From DATFES01 sp035457725 (lineage in GTDB: Bacteria; Pseudomonadota; Alphaproteobacteria; CACIAM-22H2): a DNA stretch of 47,084 nucleotides. Shown one piece after another: positions 25,223 to 34,641 of this stretch. The notes beneath the pieces are model-generated. The model saw nothing but the letters and a program-made list of their open reading frames with translations. It was not told the DNA's origin and ran no database searches. Where the stretch lies: contig DATIBC010000049.1 of NCBI GenBank assembly GCA_035457725.1, positions 1 to 47,084 on the forward strand, written 5' to 3'. The translations under genes and the position numbers were made by a program. The number at the start of each line of letters is the position of its first letter. Positions within the stretch are counted from its first letter, which is position 1.

Positions 25223-26221
25223 TCAGTTGGCCGGCTTCGGTGTCGCCGCGGTAATTTCGCGGCCTGTTTCGACGTCCCAGATCTTTACGCCTTCGTCATA
25301 GCCGGCGGAAAGCGCGTGCTTACCGTCGGGCGTGAAGGCGACCGACCAGATCGGTTTACGGTGGCCGGAGAAGGTGCGCAGCTCGCGCCCGGTCGCGAGG
25401 TCCCATAACCGCGCGGTACGATCGCCGCCGCCCGACAATGCATACTTGCCGTCGGGCGAAAATTCCGCGGTGATGACAAACCCCGCGTGACCCTCGAGCA
25501 CGGTAAGCTCCTTGAACGTGGCCAAATCCCATAGTCGGACCGTTCCATCGGTGCTGGCCGACAGCGCGCGGCGTCCATCGGGCGACACGGCGACCGAGTT
25601 GACGCTGTTGGCGTGCCCGGTCAGCGTGTTGACCACCGTGCCCGACTCGACGTCCCAGACTTTGAGCGTCAAGTCGTAGCTCGCCGAGATGGCGCGCTTG
25701 TCGCCCGGAAGAAACGCCACCGACATCACGTTGGCGTTGTGACCTTCCAAGACCTTGAGCTGCGTCCCAGTCTCGACATCCCACACGCGCACCGTCCGAT
25801 CCCATCCGCCGGATATCGCCGTTTTTCCGTCGACGCTGACGGCCACGCCGCTGACATTGCTGGCGTGTCCCTCATAAGTGCGTAGAACCGCGCCGTTGCG
25901 AAGGTCCCAAAGCTTCAGCGTCGTGTCCCAGCTCGCCGATATGGCGCGCTGTCCGTCGGGAAGAAAGACGACATCGTTGACGCTCGCGCGATGCTCGTTC
26001 AGCACACGGAGCTCACGGTGCGTCTTGATGTCCCAGAGCCGAACGGTGTAGTCCCAGCTTCCGGTCAGCGCCTGCGCGCCATCGGGCGATACGGTCACCA
26101 CGTTGACGATCGCCCCGTGGCCGACGAGCTCGCCGCGCGCCGGAAGGGCGAGCCCCACCGCGAGTGCGAACGCTAACGCCAATCGGCCCGCGATCGCGGG
26201 CCGGTCTTTACGATCCGTCAT
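25223..26221 (-). CDS. Secreted WD40 beta-propeller protein of the formate dehydrogenase operon
   Basis: A 332-residue precursor with a signal peptide (LALAFALAVGLALPARG) and seven regular WD40 repeats of about 42 residues, each ending in LWD/VWD/IWD, making one complete seven-bladed propeller and nothing else. It should be a periplasmic scaffold. The ATG at 26221 is chosen because it begins the signal peptide; the frame upstream to 26440 overlaps the preceding gene. It follows the FDH cytochrome b gene by 82 bases on the same strand. No catalytic residues or haem sites are present. Confidence 0.9.
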   Translation of the reverse strand: MTDRKDRPAIAGRLALAFALAVGLALPARGELVGHGAIVNVVTVSPDGAQALTGSWDYTVRLWDIKTHRELRVLNEHRASVNDVVFLPDGQRAISASWDTTLKLWDLRNGAVLRTYEGHASNVSGVAVSVDGKTAISGGWDRTVRVWDVETGTQLKVLEGHNANVMSVAFLPGDKRAISASYDLTLKVWDVESGTVVNTLTGHANSVNSVAVSPDGRRALSASTDGTVRLWDLATFKELTVLEGHAGFVITAEFSPDGKYALSGGGDRTARLWDLATGRELRTFSGHRKPIWSVAFTPDGKHALSAGYDEGVKIWDVETGREITAATPKPAN

Positions 26222-26303
26222 GCTGCGTCGTACTTCGTTGGCGGTATCCGCCCGGCGCCGGCTGATCCTGGGCCGGGCGGGAACCGCGTTTAACGCCCAG
26301 GGT

Positions 26304-27428
26304 TCAATCGTGTCCGCCGCGCGGTTCGGGCTCGCCGCGGATTTTCGCCACCCATAGCGAGTGGTGCTCGCGCGCCCAGTTCTCGTCGACCTCGCCCGAG
26401 CCCATGGCGTCCCAAGCGCCCTCCATCCCGAGCGACCCAATGTAGATGTGCGCCAGAATGACCGCGGTCAGCACCACCGCGACGATAGCGTGAATGATCT
26501 GCATCGTCTGTTGGTCCTGGACGTCGCCGAACTGGAACGGGAACAGCAAGTAGATTCCGGTGACCGATAACGCCGCCCCGCCGAGGATGACTGACCAGAA
26601 GATCAGTTTCTGCCCGGCGTTGAACTTTCCGGCCGGCGGATGGATGCCGTTGCGAAACAACCCGCCCGCCACCGCCAACCATTGCACGTCATGCCGGTTG
26701 GGGATGTTGTGGTGCACCCACAGCACCAGCATGAGAACGACGCCGGCCATGAACGGGAAAGCGATGAAGTCATGCGCGTATTTCAGCGCGATCGAGATCG
26801 CGGTGAAGGCGTCGGGACCGAGGATTGGCAGCAGCACATGTCGCCCATAGGTGATGTTGAGCCCCGAGATCGCCAGCACCACGAACGCGCTCGCGGTGAG
26901 CCAGTGGACGAAACGCTCCAGTCCCGAGAAACGGCGAACCGTGCGGCCCGAGAACCCGGAATCGATTCTGATCCTTCCGCGAAGAAGATAGAACGCCAAC
27001 AACACGGCGATCATGCCAACGACCAGCCACATACCCCACACCCGCAACGGACCGCGCAACGTATCGCGCCACGAACGACCGTCCTGCACCAACGTGGCCG
27101 AGCTCCGGTCGGGGAGACTCACGTAACCGGTGACGCTGCCCTTGAGCGCCGCAAGAAGCGCCGCCTCCTGCGACAACGCCGCCGTTTGGCCGGCGAGAGG
27201 TCGCTCACGCGTATTGGCGTCGATCCCTGCCGACGGCGTCGCGATCACCGGGGTAAGCGCGGTCTGGCCGCCTGGCTTGCTAACCGATGGCACCGAAGTG
27301 GCCTTGACTTCTGGCGGAGGCGCTGGCGCCTGGGCGCCGGCTGACGGGACGAAGGCGAACGTCAAGGCCGCCACAGCGATTGCTGCAACGATCCAGGTCC
27401 GGTTGCCAAAGGGCAATGAATTAGTCAT
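26304..27428 (-). CDS. Formate dehydrogenase gamma subunit (cytochrome b556)
   Basis: A 374-residue membrane protein. A signal-like N-terminus and a Pro/Ala-rich linker (about residues 30-95) precede about five transmembrane helices. The cytochrome b core is seen in RFSGLERFVHWLTASAF, KYAHDFIAFPFM and LWVHHN, whose histidines can ligate two b haems, and HAIVAVVLTAVILAHIYIG. The subunit takes electrons from the Fe-S subunit and reduces quinone. The long periplasmic linker is an extension relative to E. coli FdnI/FdoI. Confidence 0.93.
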   Translation of the reverse strand: MTNSLPFGNRTWIVAAIAVAALTFAFVPSAGAQAPAPPPEVKATSVPSVSKPGGQTALTPVIATPSAGIDANTRERPLAGQTAALSQEAALLAALKGSVTGYVSLPDRSSATLVQDGRSWRDTLRGPLRVWGMWLVVGMIAVLLAFYLLRGRIRIDSGFSGRTVRRFSGLERFVHWLTASAFVVLAISGLNITYGRHVLLPILGPDAFTAISIALKYAHDFIAFPFMAGVVLMLVLWVHHNIPNRHDVQWLAVAGGLFRNGIHPPAGKFNAGQKLIFWSVILGGAALSVTGIYLLFPFQFGDVQDQQTMQIIHAIVAVVLTAVILAHIYIGSLGMEGAWDAMGSGEVDENWAREHHSLWVAKIRGEPEPRGGHD

Positions 27429-27472
27429 GGCAGGCGCTCTCCGTGTTTATTGCTTGCATCGAACGTGGCAGG

Positions 27473-27667
27473 TCAGAACCGTTGCACGGTCCCGGCTCGC
27501 TTGCTCAATTCGTCCGCCGGTCCAGTCTGGGTGTCGGCGATGGCGCGACCGAGATAGCTTCCCTTGGATCCCTCGGGCAAGCGATCCTCCGGACGGCTGC
27601 TCATGATGACGATCACCGCCAAAATGCCAACCACGATCCAGCCGATGGTTCTCCGAGCTCCTGACAT
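27473..27667 (-). CDS. Small membrane protein in the formate dehydrogenase operon
   Basis: A 64-residue protein with one N-terminal transmembrane helix (TIGWIVVGILAVIVIMSS) and a polar tail. AGGGAGT nine bases before the ATG at 27667 supports translation. It sits between the Fe-S and cytochrome b subunit genes on the same strand. Possible roles are assembly or stabilisation of the membrane complex; this is inference from position. No family recognised. Confidence 0.7.
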   Translation of the reverse strand: MSGARRTIGWIVVGILAVIVIMSSRPEDRLPEGSKGSYLGRAIADTQTGPADELSKRAGTVQRF

Positions 27668-27935
27668 CGATTCGACTCCCTTAGTTCTTGGTGGTTGCTT
27701 GTTTGCTTGACGGACTGATGTCGCTCGAAACCGCCGTCAACCCAACTTCACCAGCGATCGACGACTGCTCCCCGAGCCGCGACGTGGACCAGCAATGTGG
27801 ACCTGCGTCGGCTGCGGGATTGCCCAGTGGCGGCGCCGAGGCAATGGACCGCATCTCCCCCGAACACGACACAGGCGGCAGCCGCACTTGGCGCCCGCCG
27901 CCTGTCCGTCCCTATCGATCGCCTCTGAGCGGCCG

Positions 27936-28529
27936 TTATGTACCAGCCGGCGGGTAAGCGGTCGACCAGCCCCACGCCCCCGACCCGTAGCCACGTGTCG
28001 CCACGCGTTCGCGATAAATCCCAGCGATCACATCGCCATCACCGGCGAGCAGCGCCTTGGTCGCGCACATTTCGGCGCACAGCGGAAGCTTACCTTCCGC
28101 GATGCGGTTGCGGCCGTACTTCACGAACTCGGCTTCTGTGTTGTCTTTGTCCGGGCCACCGGCGCAGAAGGTGCACTTGTCCATCTTGCCGCGGCTGCCG
28201 AAGTTGCCCGCCTGCGGATACTGCGGTGCCCCGAATGGGCAGGCGTAGAAGCAGTAGCCGCAGCCGATGCACAGATCCTTCGAGTGCAGGACTATGCCCT
28301 CGGCGGTCTTGTAGAAGCAGTCGACCGGACAGACCGCCATGCACGGCGCATCCGTGCAGTGCATGCAGGCCATCGAGATGGACCGCTCGCCGGGTTTACC
28401 GTCGTTAAGGGTGACCACCCGACGCCGGTTGATGCCCCAAGGAACGTCGTGCTCGTTCTTGCATGCGGAAACGCAGGCGTTGCATTCGATGCAGCGCTCG
28501 GCGTCGAGGAGAAATTTCATGCGTGCCAT
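27936..28529 (-). CDS. Formate dehydrogenase iron-sulfur (beta) subunit
   Basis: A 197-residue ferredoxin-type subunit with four [4Fe-4S] cluster motifs: CIECNACVSACKNEH at the N-terminus, CMHCTDAPCMAVCP, CIGCGYCFYACPFGAPQ, and a CTFC pair with later cysteines (LCAEMC). It relays electrons from the molybdopterin subunit to the cytochrome b subunit. Unlike E. coli FdnH, there is no long C-terminal membrane anchor. It starts 18 bases after the alpha subunit gene. The 268 bases that follow before the next gene show no convincing gene. Confidence 0.95.
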   Translation of the reverse strand: MARMKFLLDAERCIECNACVSACKNEHDVPWGINRRRVVTLNDGKPGERSISMACMHCTDAPCMAVCPVDCFYKTAEGIVLHSKDLCIGCGYCFYACPFGAPQYPQAGNFGSRGKMDKCTFCAGGPDKDNTEAEFVKYGRNRIAEGKLPLCAEMCATKALLAGDGDVIAGIYRERVATRGYGSGAWGWSTAYPPAGT

Positions 28530-28547
28530 AGTCGTCGCTCCCTAGGC

Positions 28548-31448
28548 TCAGGCCTTTTCGATCCGGCACAGAGTGGCCTTGGTTTCTTGCATTTGCGTGA
28601 CCGGGTCGTAGCCGTAGGTCATGGCTGTATTCACGGCTTCACCCAGCACGATCGGATCGGTGTCCTTCGGGTAACGGAACCGCCGATCCTCGCCCATCCA
28701 GTGGCCAGCGAAATGGAATGGCATCCAGGCCACGCCACGACCGACCCGCTCGGTGACCAACGCGCGAACCTTCAGCCGAGCGTTGTTCTCCGGGCCCATC
28801 ACCCAGACCATGTCCCAGTTTTTGACCCCGATCTTGGCCGCGTCGGCGGGATTGACCTCGACGTAGCACTCCTGCTGCAGCTCGGCGAGCCACTTGTTCG
28901 AGCGTGTCTCGTCGCCGCCGCCTTCGTATTCCACCAGGCGCCCCGAGGTGAGGACTATGGGAAAGTCCTTCGATACGTCGCGATCCTGGATGGTCTTGTA
29001 AAGCACCGGCATGCGATGAATGCGCCGGTCGGCATACGTTGGATACTTCTTTACCATCTCGCGATCGGCCGAATAGATGGGCTCGCGATGGGTTGGGATC
29101 GGATCGGGGAAGTTCCAAACATTGGCCCGCGCCTTGCCATTCCCAAACGGCGCGCAGCCATGCTTGATCGCCACTCGGATGATGCCGCCCGAGGTGTCGA
29201 AGCCCCACAAGACATTTTCAGTCTTGCCGCCGAATACCATGCGACCGATTTCCTCGATCTCGGTCTTCTCAGCCGGCGTCAGGTCGGCGTCCCAGCCCAG
29301 CTTCTGCAACATCCCGTAGCTGAACTGCGGGTGGCCGTCCTTGATCTCGGCGTTCTTCGGGTACGAACCTTCGGCCAGCAGATTGACGCCGTTGCGTTCC
29401 GCGCCCCAGAGCGCGCGGAAGTTCAAGCCGCCGTCCTTCACCTCCTTGGAGGTGTCGTAGAGAATCGGCGTACCCGGATGCTTGTGCTCCGGCGTGCCCC
29501 AACTCGGCCACGGCAACCCGTAACTTTCGCCGGCGACCGGCCCCTCCGTCGCCCGCATCGTCTTCGGATCGAAGAGGTGCTGGTTCGCCATGTGCAACTT
29601 CAGACGCTCGGGCGATTGCCCCGAATAGCCGATCGATAGGCCGCCTCGGTTCAGTTCGCGCAGCACGTCCTCAGCCAAGACGCCGCCATTCGTCACCTTG
29701 ATGTTCTTGAACATCTCGTCGGCGAATCCGAGCTTCTTGGCGAGCAGGTACATGATGTCGAGGTCGTTCTTCGATTCGAAGATCGGCTCGACGATCTTGT
29801 AGCCCCACTGCAAGGAACGGTTCGACGCGGTGCGCGAACCGTCTTGTTCAAGCGAGGTGCAGGCCGGCAGCAGGTAAATGCCGTCCTTGCGGTCGGTCAT
29901 CGCCGCGACCTGGATTGGGTGCGGATCGACGACCAAGACGAGATCCGCCGCCTCGAGCGCTTTCTTATTGTCCGGCCCGCGCGCTTGGGTGTTGGCGCCA
30001 TGGCCCCAGAACACCATCGCCTTCAGCCGATCGGGCTGCTCGATATTCTCCTTGGCCTCCAAGATTCCATCCTGGTAACGCGTTTCGGGAATACCCGCCG
30101 TCTCCATCAGCTTCTTCGAGACGAAGCGCTTTTGCAGCCAATCGTAATCGGTGCCCCACACCCGCGCCCAGTGTCGCCACGACGTCTCGGCCAACCCGTA
30201 ATAGCAAGGCAGCGTCAATATATCCAAACCGAGGTCCGTGGCGCCCTGCACGTTGGTGTGGCCGCGATAGATATTTGCGCCGCCGCCCGAGGTTCCGATC
30301 ACGCCGTAATTGAGGCCAAGCACGCAGTAGGAGCGAACATTGGCGTGGCCGACATGGTGCTGGGTGCCGCCCATGCACCAAATGACGGTGAACGGCCGGT
30401 GCTCCCACAGCGTTTTGGCGACGCGCCGCAGCTGCGAACCCGGCACGCCGGTAATGCGCTCGACTTCCTCCGGCGTGTATTTCGCCACTTCCTTGCGCAC
30501 GTCGTCGAAACCGTAGACCCGTTGCTTGATGAACGTCTCGTCCGACCAGCCATTCTCCAGCGCGTGCCACAAAATGCCCCAAATCAGCGCGATGTCCGTG
30601 CCCGGCCGGAAGCGAACATGCTCGGTGGCGTGCGCGGCGGTGCGTGAGAACCGCGGATCGCAGACGATCACCGGCGCTTGGTTCTGCTCCTTGCCGCGGA
30701 AGAAGTGCAGCATCGACACCGGATGCGCCTCCGCGGCGTTGCCGCCGATGACGAAGATCGCTCGGCTGTTCTGGATGTCGTTGTAGGAATTCGTCATCGC
30801 CCCATAGCCCCAGGTCTGGGCGACGCCGGCAACCGTTGTCGAGTGACAGATGCGGGCTTGGTGGTCGACGTTGTTGGTGCCCCAATAAGCCGCGAACTTA
30901 CGCAGCAAATAGGAGGCTTCATTGGTGAACTTGGCCGATCCCAACCAGTAGACCGACTCCGGACCCGAGGTCTCGCGGATCTTGAGCAGCTTGTCGCCGA
31001 TCTCGTTGATCGCCGCGTCCCACGACATCCGTTGCCACGCGCCGTTGGCCAGCTTCATCGGAAATTTCAGCCGGCGGTCGCCATGGACGATCTCGCGGAT
31101 CGCCGCGCCCTTGACGCAGTGAGCGCCGAGATTGATCGGCGATTCAAAGGTCGGTTCCTGGCCGGTCCACACGCCATTCTGTACTTCGGCTGTCACCGTG
31201 CAACCCACCGAGCAGTGGGTGCAGATGTTCTTTATCTTCTTGGTCTCGACGCCATAAAGCGGCCGCGACACCGCATCGGCGCGCTTGACCATCGCGAAAT
31301 TCAACCCGGACGCCACGGCCAGCCCTCCGGCGGCGATCCCGGAACGGCGCAGGAATGCGCGGCGGTCAATGCCTGCGCCGACAACGCCGGCGAAGGCCTT
31401 CGAAAGGCGCGTCCCGCTCGCAGTCAATGGCGATTTCCTCGTCAACAT
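28548..31448 (-). CDS. Formate dehydrogenase catalytic (alpha) subunit, Mo/W-bisMGD
   Basis: A 966-residue molybdopterin oxidoreductase. A TAT leader (DRRAFLRRSG, residues 28-37) predicts export to the periplasm. The [4Fe-4S] site uses Cys76, Cys79, Cys83 and Cys111. Cys201-His202 in QARICHSTTVAG is the catalytic pair, with Cys in place of the selenocysteine of E. coli FdnG. The C-terminal domain binds the bis-MGD cofactor. It oxidises formate to CO2 in respiration. Neighbouring tungstate transport and cofactor genes leave open whether Mo or W is used. Confidence 0.97.
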   Translation of the reverse strand: MLTRKSPLTASGTRLSKAFAGVVGAGIDRRAFLRRSGIAAGGLAVASGLNFAMVKRADAVSRPLYGVETKKIKNICTHCSVGCTVTAEVQNGVWTGQEPTFESPINLGAHCVKGAAIREIVHGDRRLKFPMKLANGAWQRMSWDAAINEIGDKLLKIRETSGPESVYWLGSAKFTNEASYLLRKFAAYWGTNNVDHQARICHSTTVAGVAQTWGYGAMTNSYNDIQNSRAIFVIGGNAAEAHPVSMLHFFRGKEQNQAPVIVCDPRFSRTAAHATEHVRFRPGTDIALIWGILWHALENGWSDETFIKQRVYGFDDVRKEVAKYTPEEVERITGVPGSQLRRVAKTLWEHRPFTVIWCMGGTQHHVGHANVRSYCVLGLNYGVIGTSGGGANIYRGHTNVQGATDLGLDILTLPCYYGLAETSWRHWARVWGTDYDWLQKRFVSKKLMETAGIPETRYQDGILEAKENIEQPDRLKAMVFWGHGANTQARGPDNKKALEAADLVLVVDPHPIQVAAMTDRKDGIYLLPACTSLEQDGSRTASNRSLQWGYKIVEPIFESKNDLDIMYLLAKKLGFADEMFKNIKVTNGGVLAEDVLRELNRGGLSIGYSGQSPERLKLHMANQHLFDPKTMRATEGPVAGESYGLPWPSWGTPEHKHPGTPILYDTSKEVKDGGLNFRALWGAERNGVNLLAEGSYPKNAEIKDGHPQFSYGMLQKLGWDADLTPAEKTEIEEIGRMVFGGKTENVLWGFDTSGGIIRVAIKHGCAPFGNGKARANVWNFPDPIPTHREPIYSADREMVKKYPTYADRRIHRMPVLYKTIQDRDVSKDFPIVLTSGRLVEYEGGGDETRSNKWLAELQQECYVEVNPADAAKIGVKNWDMVWVMGPENNARLKVRALVTERVGRGVAWMPFHFAGHWMGEDRRFRYPKDTDPIVLGEAVNTAMTYGYDPVTQMQETKATLCRIEKA

Positions 31449-31468
31449 CGTTCGTCTCCTGTACCTGA

Positions 31469-31675
31469 TTACTTCGCCAGGTCGTAGTAGCGCTTTACGT
31501 GCTCGGTCAGGCGGTAGCCGCGCGACGCCTCGTCGCTGCGCTCGCCTGCCTGGGCTTTTTTACCGCCGAGCGTGCTTGCGCCAGCGGTGCCTGCAACTGC
31601 GGCGCCAACGCCCAGCCCTGCCGTGCGGAAGAATTCGCGCCGCGTCGGCCTGCCGGTTTTGTCTTGCTTGGTCAT
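31469..31675 (-). CDS. Formate dehydrogenase region TAT-target small protein
   Basis: A 68-residue protein with a twin-arginine signal (TRREFFRTAGLGVGAAVAG) and a short mature part ending GYRLTEHVKRYYDLAK. This matches the small TAT-target proteins found directly upstream of formate dehydrogenase alpha genes. The role is unknown. AAGGTGAGTGAC precedes the ATG at 31675. The alpha gene follows after 20 bases. Confidence 0.92.
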   Translation of the reverse strand: MTKQDKTGRPTRREFFRTAGLGVGAAVAGTAGASTLGGKKAQAGERSDEASRGYRLTEHVKRYYDLAK

Positions 31676-31826
31676 GTCACTCACCTTTCTCCTGGCGATT
31701 TGTGTCCAGCCCGTCGCCGAGCCATTCGTTCGCTGCCATGAGCGCCCCGGTTTCCCCTGCACAGCGGAGCCTCGAATCAGTCCTCCGTCTCGACATCCGG
31801 CGGCATGCGCTCCGATCGTCGAACCG

Positions 31827-32462
31827 CTACGCCGCCGAATCCTCGAGCGCTTCGTCGATCGAAAACGCGACGCGCTCGATATCCATGAATAGCCGCCCCA
31901 TCGTCCCCACCGGCATGTATAGCCGCGCCGCCTTGGCGCGCTCGAGGTCGGCAAAGAAACGCGGCGCCCATGAACCCACATGCCGCTCGAAAAACCGCCG
32001 CTGGCGCGCCAAATTGCCGGCCGCCCCTCCAAAGGTGCCGTTAATCAAGCCGGCCATAGTCTCGCACAGCGCGGCAATGTGATCCTCGGGCTCGCCGATA
32101 TCGTCGCGACGCACGACGCCGAGTTCGGCCAATTCGCCGCGCAACTGGGCAAGCGGCCTCTCGTACAGGAACCCCGTCAGATAATACGAGCCATAAGGCT
32201 GTAACTCGCCCTGGGCGACACCGTAAAAGAGTTCGTGATACTCCTTCGACGCCGTTTGCTCGGTCGTACCGCGGGCAACGGCGGCAAGCGCTGCTATCGC
32301 CTGGCCGAACTCGCTGTCATCGCCAGCAAGCGAACGCACCAGCGCCAAAGTCTCCGCGCTCGGCGGTCGTGCTAATAGCCGACCGAGAAGCGCGTACACA
32401 TTCGCGCGCAGCACATCTTCTTCGCTAACTGAGTGTTGAGTCTCAACTACGTTCGGCTGCAA
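31827..32462 (-). CDS. TorD/DmsD family chaperone
   Basis: A 211-residue all-helical protein of the TorD family, which holds TAT-exported molybdoenzymes until cofactor insertion. Typical features are LRANVYALLGRLLARPP at the N-terminus, EYHELFYGVAQGELQPYGSY in the middle and EPEDHIAALCETMAGLI. It heads the formate dehydrogenase operon and should serve the alpha subunit. The 151 bases to the next gene hold nothing recognisable. Confidence 0.93.
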   Translation of the reverse strand: MQPNVVETQHSVSEEDVLRANVYALLGRLLARPPSAETLALVRSLAGDDSEFGQAIAALAAVARGTTEQTASKEYHELFYGVAQGELQPYGSYYLTGFLYERPLAQLRGELAELGVVRRDDIGEPEDHIAALCETMAGLINGTFGGAAGNLARQRRFFERHVGSWAPRFFADLERAKAARLYMPVGTMGRLFMDIERVAFSIDEALEDSAA

Positions 32463-32558
32463 GGACGCCTCCCAACGCCCGTCACCGTCCGATCGTCGAC
32501 GCCGCCTCTGCCGCTAACCCGCACCTCTTTCCGGGCGCTCGAACCAATTCTGACGTAC

Positions 32559-32575
32559 CCATAATAACGTTATGG
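32559..32575. promoter_or_regulatory. Palindrome upstream of the formate dehydrogenase operon
   Basis: CCATAATAACGTTATGG has 6-bp arms and an inner perfect ATAACGTTAT, about 97 bases upstream of the chaperone start in a locally AT-rich stretch. It could be an operator for a metal- or formate-responsive regulator. A second, looser repeat (AACACAAG at 32649-32656 and CTTGTGTT at 32703-32710) lies further up. The 297-base gap holds no credible gene. Confidence 0.35.
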
Positions 32576-32759
32576 ATATACGCAGCTTTTGGCACTAAGC
32601 AATTAACCTCTATTGGCCATACCGTGTCAACAAAATGCCGCCGAATTAAACACAAGCAAAGACTAATGCGTGCGATTGCGAACAGTAGGCGCAAGGCTTT
32701 TCCTTGTGTTGATGTATCTGGCTATTGCACTGCAATGTGTTTGACACTGCCTCAGCCGT

Positions 32760-33365
32760 TTAGGTTTCCGATTCGCGCGATCCATCTCCATCCTTCGCCG
32801 GCTCGGCCGCCGATTCGGCAGAGTCGGCGCGATTCGCCGGTTTCTCCGATACCTCGCCTTTATCGCTCTTCGGCTCGGCGGCGGCCGACGATCCTTCATC
32901 CGTCTTGCCGTCGACCTTGTCGAGGTAACCCGTGCCGACGTTATACAAAGTCTGAGCCAGCCCTTCGGGAAAGGTCGGCACGGCATTGAAATCCATCATG
33001 TGCATCTCGAACCAGTCCGGTCCGGAGATCGCGGTATCAAGGGCCCACATGCGTCGTAGCGCCTGCTGACGCAACCCGTCCGGAACTCCCGGCCGCATGA
33101 ACGCAGCGAAGTCGGAATCCGCGGTCAGATCCTCGATCGACGGAAGTTGCGAAACGTCGAAGGGTTTCTCTTCGTGCTCCTTGGTTGGCGCTCGCGCATT
33201 CGGATCGACGCGCGCGGTCGCCGAATGACTCGGAGCCTCCGGCTCGCCTCGATTGGCTTTCGAGCGCGAGTCTTGCTTGAGCCGCGACCAGCGTTGCGCG
33301 AACGGCTCGTCCTGGCTCGCCGCTGGCGCGGCCTGGTCAGGTGTCTTGGGCGCTCGAGGGGCCAT
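32760..33365 (-). CDS. DUF3306 domain protein
   Basis: A 201-residue protein recognisable by LPSIEDLTADSDFAAFMRPGVPDGLR and ALRRMWALD, the DUF3306 core, followed by a DFN segment and a long acidic, low-complexity tail. Genes of this family occur with formate dehydrogenase accessory genes; the biochemical role is unknown. The ATG at 33365 overlaps the upstream DUF3305 gene by 29 bases, so the two are translationally linked. Confidence 0.9.
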   Translation of the reverse strand: MAPRAPKTPDQAAPAASQDEPFAQRWSRLKQDSRSKANRGEPEAPSHSATARVDPNARAPTKEHEEKPFDVSQLPSIEDLTADSDFAAFMRPGVPDGLRQQALRRMWALDTAISGPDWFEMHMMDFNAVPTFPEGLAQTLYNVGTGYLDKVDGKTDEGSSAAAEPKSDKGEVSEKPANRADSAESAAEPAKDGDGSRESET

Positions 33366-33945
33366 AATCGTTGTGTCCCGATCCGCGGCCAAAGCCCTTG
33401 AGAGGATCGTGCCGCTTGCGCTTGCGCTTGTAGAATTTTTCCACGACGTGGAACGCGGCGCAGTAGTCGGCCACCCATTCGGCGATCACCTCGGGAAGCG
33501 CCACGCGCTCGATGATATGCTCGCCGCCTTCCATATACGCTTCCGCCTCGGCGGGCGAAACCGTCACCAATTTGACCGCGACTCCGTGTGGAGCTTCGCC
33601 GGCGTCAACACGCACCACGACGTACACCGACGGCTCAGCCGTCGCCAGGTTGAGCAAGTAGTTGTCGGTCTCGCGCCGATTCAATTCAAGCGTCGCGGTC
33701 CCGGCGAAATATTGCTCGACTGGCCCTTCCTTGAAGGCCAGCGACCACGGTTCCGCCGCCGGCGCGCCGGCAACCACGGCGGTCGGACGCCATGTGAATT
33801 CTTGCCAAGGGTTGCTCGTCGGGCGCCGCTCGAGGAATACGCCGACCTGCATGCGCTCGTGCGGGCTAAGCTCGGGTGACGACTCCGATGGCGCCGACGC
33901 GGAGTCAGTCGATTGGTCAACGCTCTTACGATCGCTTGGGGCCAC
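33337..33945 (-). CDS. DUF3305 domain protein
   Basis: A 202-residue protein with the family features MQVGVFLERRPTSNPWQEF, WRPTAVVAGAP, TLELNRRETDNYLLNL and VEKFYKRKRKR near the C-terminus. It is always seen with DUF3306 near formate dehydrogenase genes and is presumed to be an accessory factor. It starts with GTG at 33945. MobA lies 48 bases upstream on the same strand. Confidence 0.92.
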   Translation of the reverse strand: MAPSDRKSVDQSTDSASAPSESSPELSPHERMQVGVFLERRPTSNPWQEFTWRPTAVVAGAPAAEPWSLAFKEGPVEQYFAGTATLELNRRETDNYLLNLATAEPSVYVVVRVDAGEAPHGVAVKLVTVSPAEAEAYMEGGEHIIERVALPEVIAEWVADYCAAFHVVEKFYKRKRKRHDPLKGFGRGSGHNDYGPSSAQDT

Positions 33946-33993
33946 GCTAGTCCTTCCTGTTCTTCCGAGAATCTAGGTGTCACGCCTCAAGAA

Positions 33994-34641
33994 TTACAGA
34001 TCCGCTCCCTCGAGCACGAACCGCTCCGCCTCGGCTAGGTCCTCGGGTCGATTGGCGTTGAAGAACGGGTCGATCGGTCCGACCGCGAATTCGGCCACGG
34101 CCAACCGATGGCGCGCTGTCCAAACGTCAACCTTGCGGATGCTGTCGACTTCGATGGCGCGGCGTAAATCGTCGCGCAGATCGACCCGCCATAAGCCGAA
34201 CACTGGATGCGTCTGGCCGCCCGACGCGGCGCAGGCCAAGTCGGCACTTTCGGTCTCGGCACGCGCGCGAAGCCGCACGGCCAGGTCGAGAGGAACAAAC
34301 GGAGCGTCGCCGGCGAAACTTGCCAGCCATTTGCATCGTGGAGCGTGCGCCGCCGCCCATTCCATGCCGGTAAGCACGCCGGCAAGCGGCCCGACGAAAC
34401 CTTGGACGACATCGGCCGCCACCGGCAGATCGAAGGTCGCAAAGCGTGACGGCTCGCCGTTCGCGTTCAAGACGAGGGCCGCGACCTGCGGCCGCACGCG
34501 CTCGATAATGCGTTCCAAGATGGGTCGGCCGGCCAGCAACCGCAGACACTTGTCGCCACCGCCCATGCGCCGCGATAAGCCGCCGGCGAGTACGACGCCG
34601 GCGACGTCGGACATGGTTGCGTGCGCCGAGGCGGCGATCAT
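33994..34641 (-). CDS. mobA: Molybdenum cofactor guanylyltransferase MobA
   Basis: A 215-residue nucleotidyltransferase with the signature LAGGLSRRMGGGDKCL and the downstream FAGDAPFVP metal-binding segment. MobA joins GMP to molybdopterin to make the MGD form needed by the formate dehydrogenase alpha subunit. The ATG at 34641 overlaps the fdhD stop (ATGA). The open frame continues upstream across fdhD in a different phase, but that part is a shadow. Confidence 0.96.
   Translation of the reverse strand: MIAASAHATMSDVAGVVLAGGLSRRMGGGDKCLRLLAGRPILERIIERVRPQVAALVLNANGEPSRFATFDLPVAADVVQGFVGPLAGVLTGMEWAAAHAPRCKWLASFAGDAPFVPLDLAVRLRARAETESADLACAASGGQTHPVFGLWRVDLRDDLRRAIEVDSIRKVDVWTARHRLAVAEFAVGPIDPFFNANRPEDLAEAERFVLEGADL

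Noticed and set aside
27681..27887. Short minus-strand frame (68 residues) in the gap between FDH Fe-S and small membrane genes
   Set aside because: GTG start without a ribosome binding site and no recognisable protein. The 268-base gap has no supported gene.
32463..32759. FNR-type TTGAT-N4-ATCAA site upstream of the FDH operon
   Set aside because: I looked for it because FDH operons are often oxygen-regulated. Only the half TTGAT near 32709 was found, without the second half.
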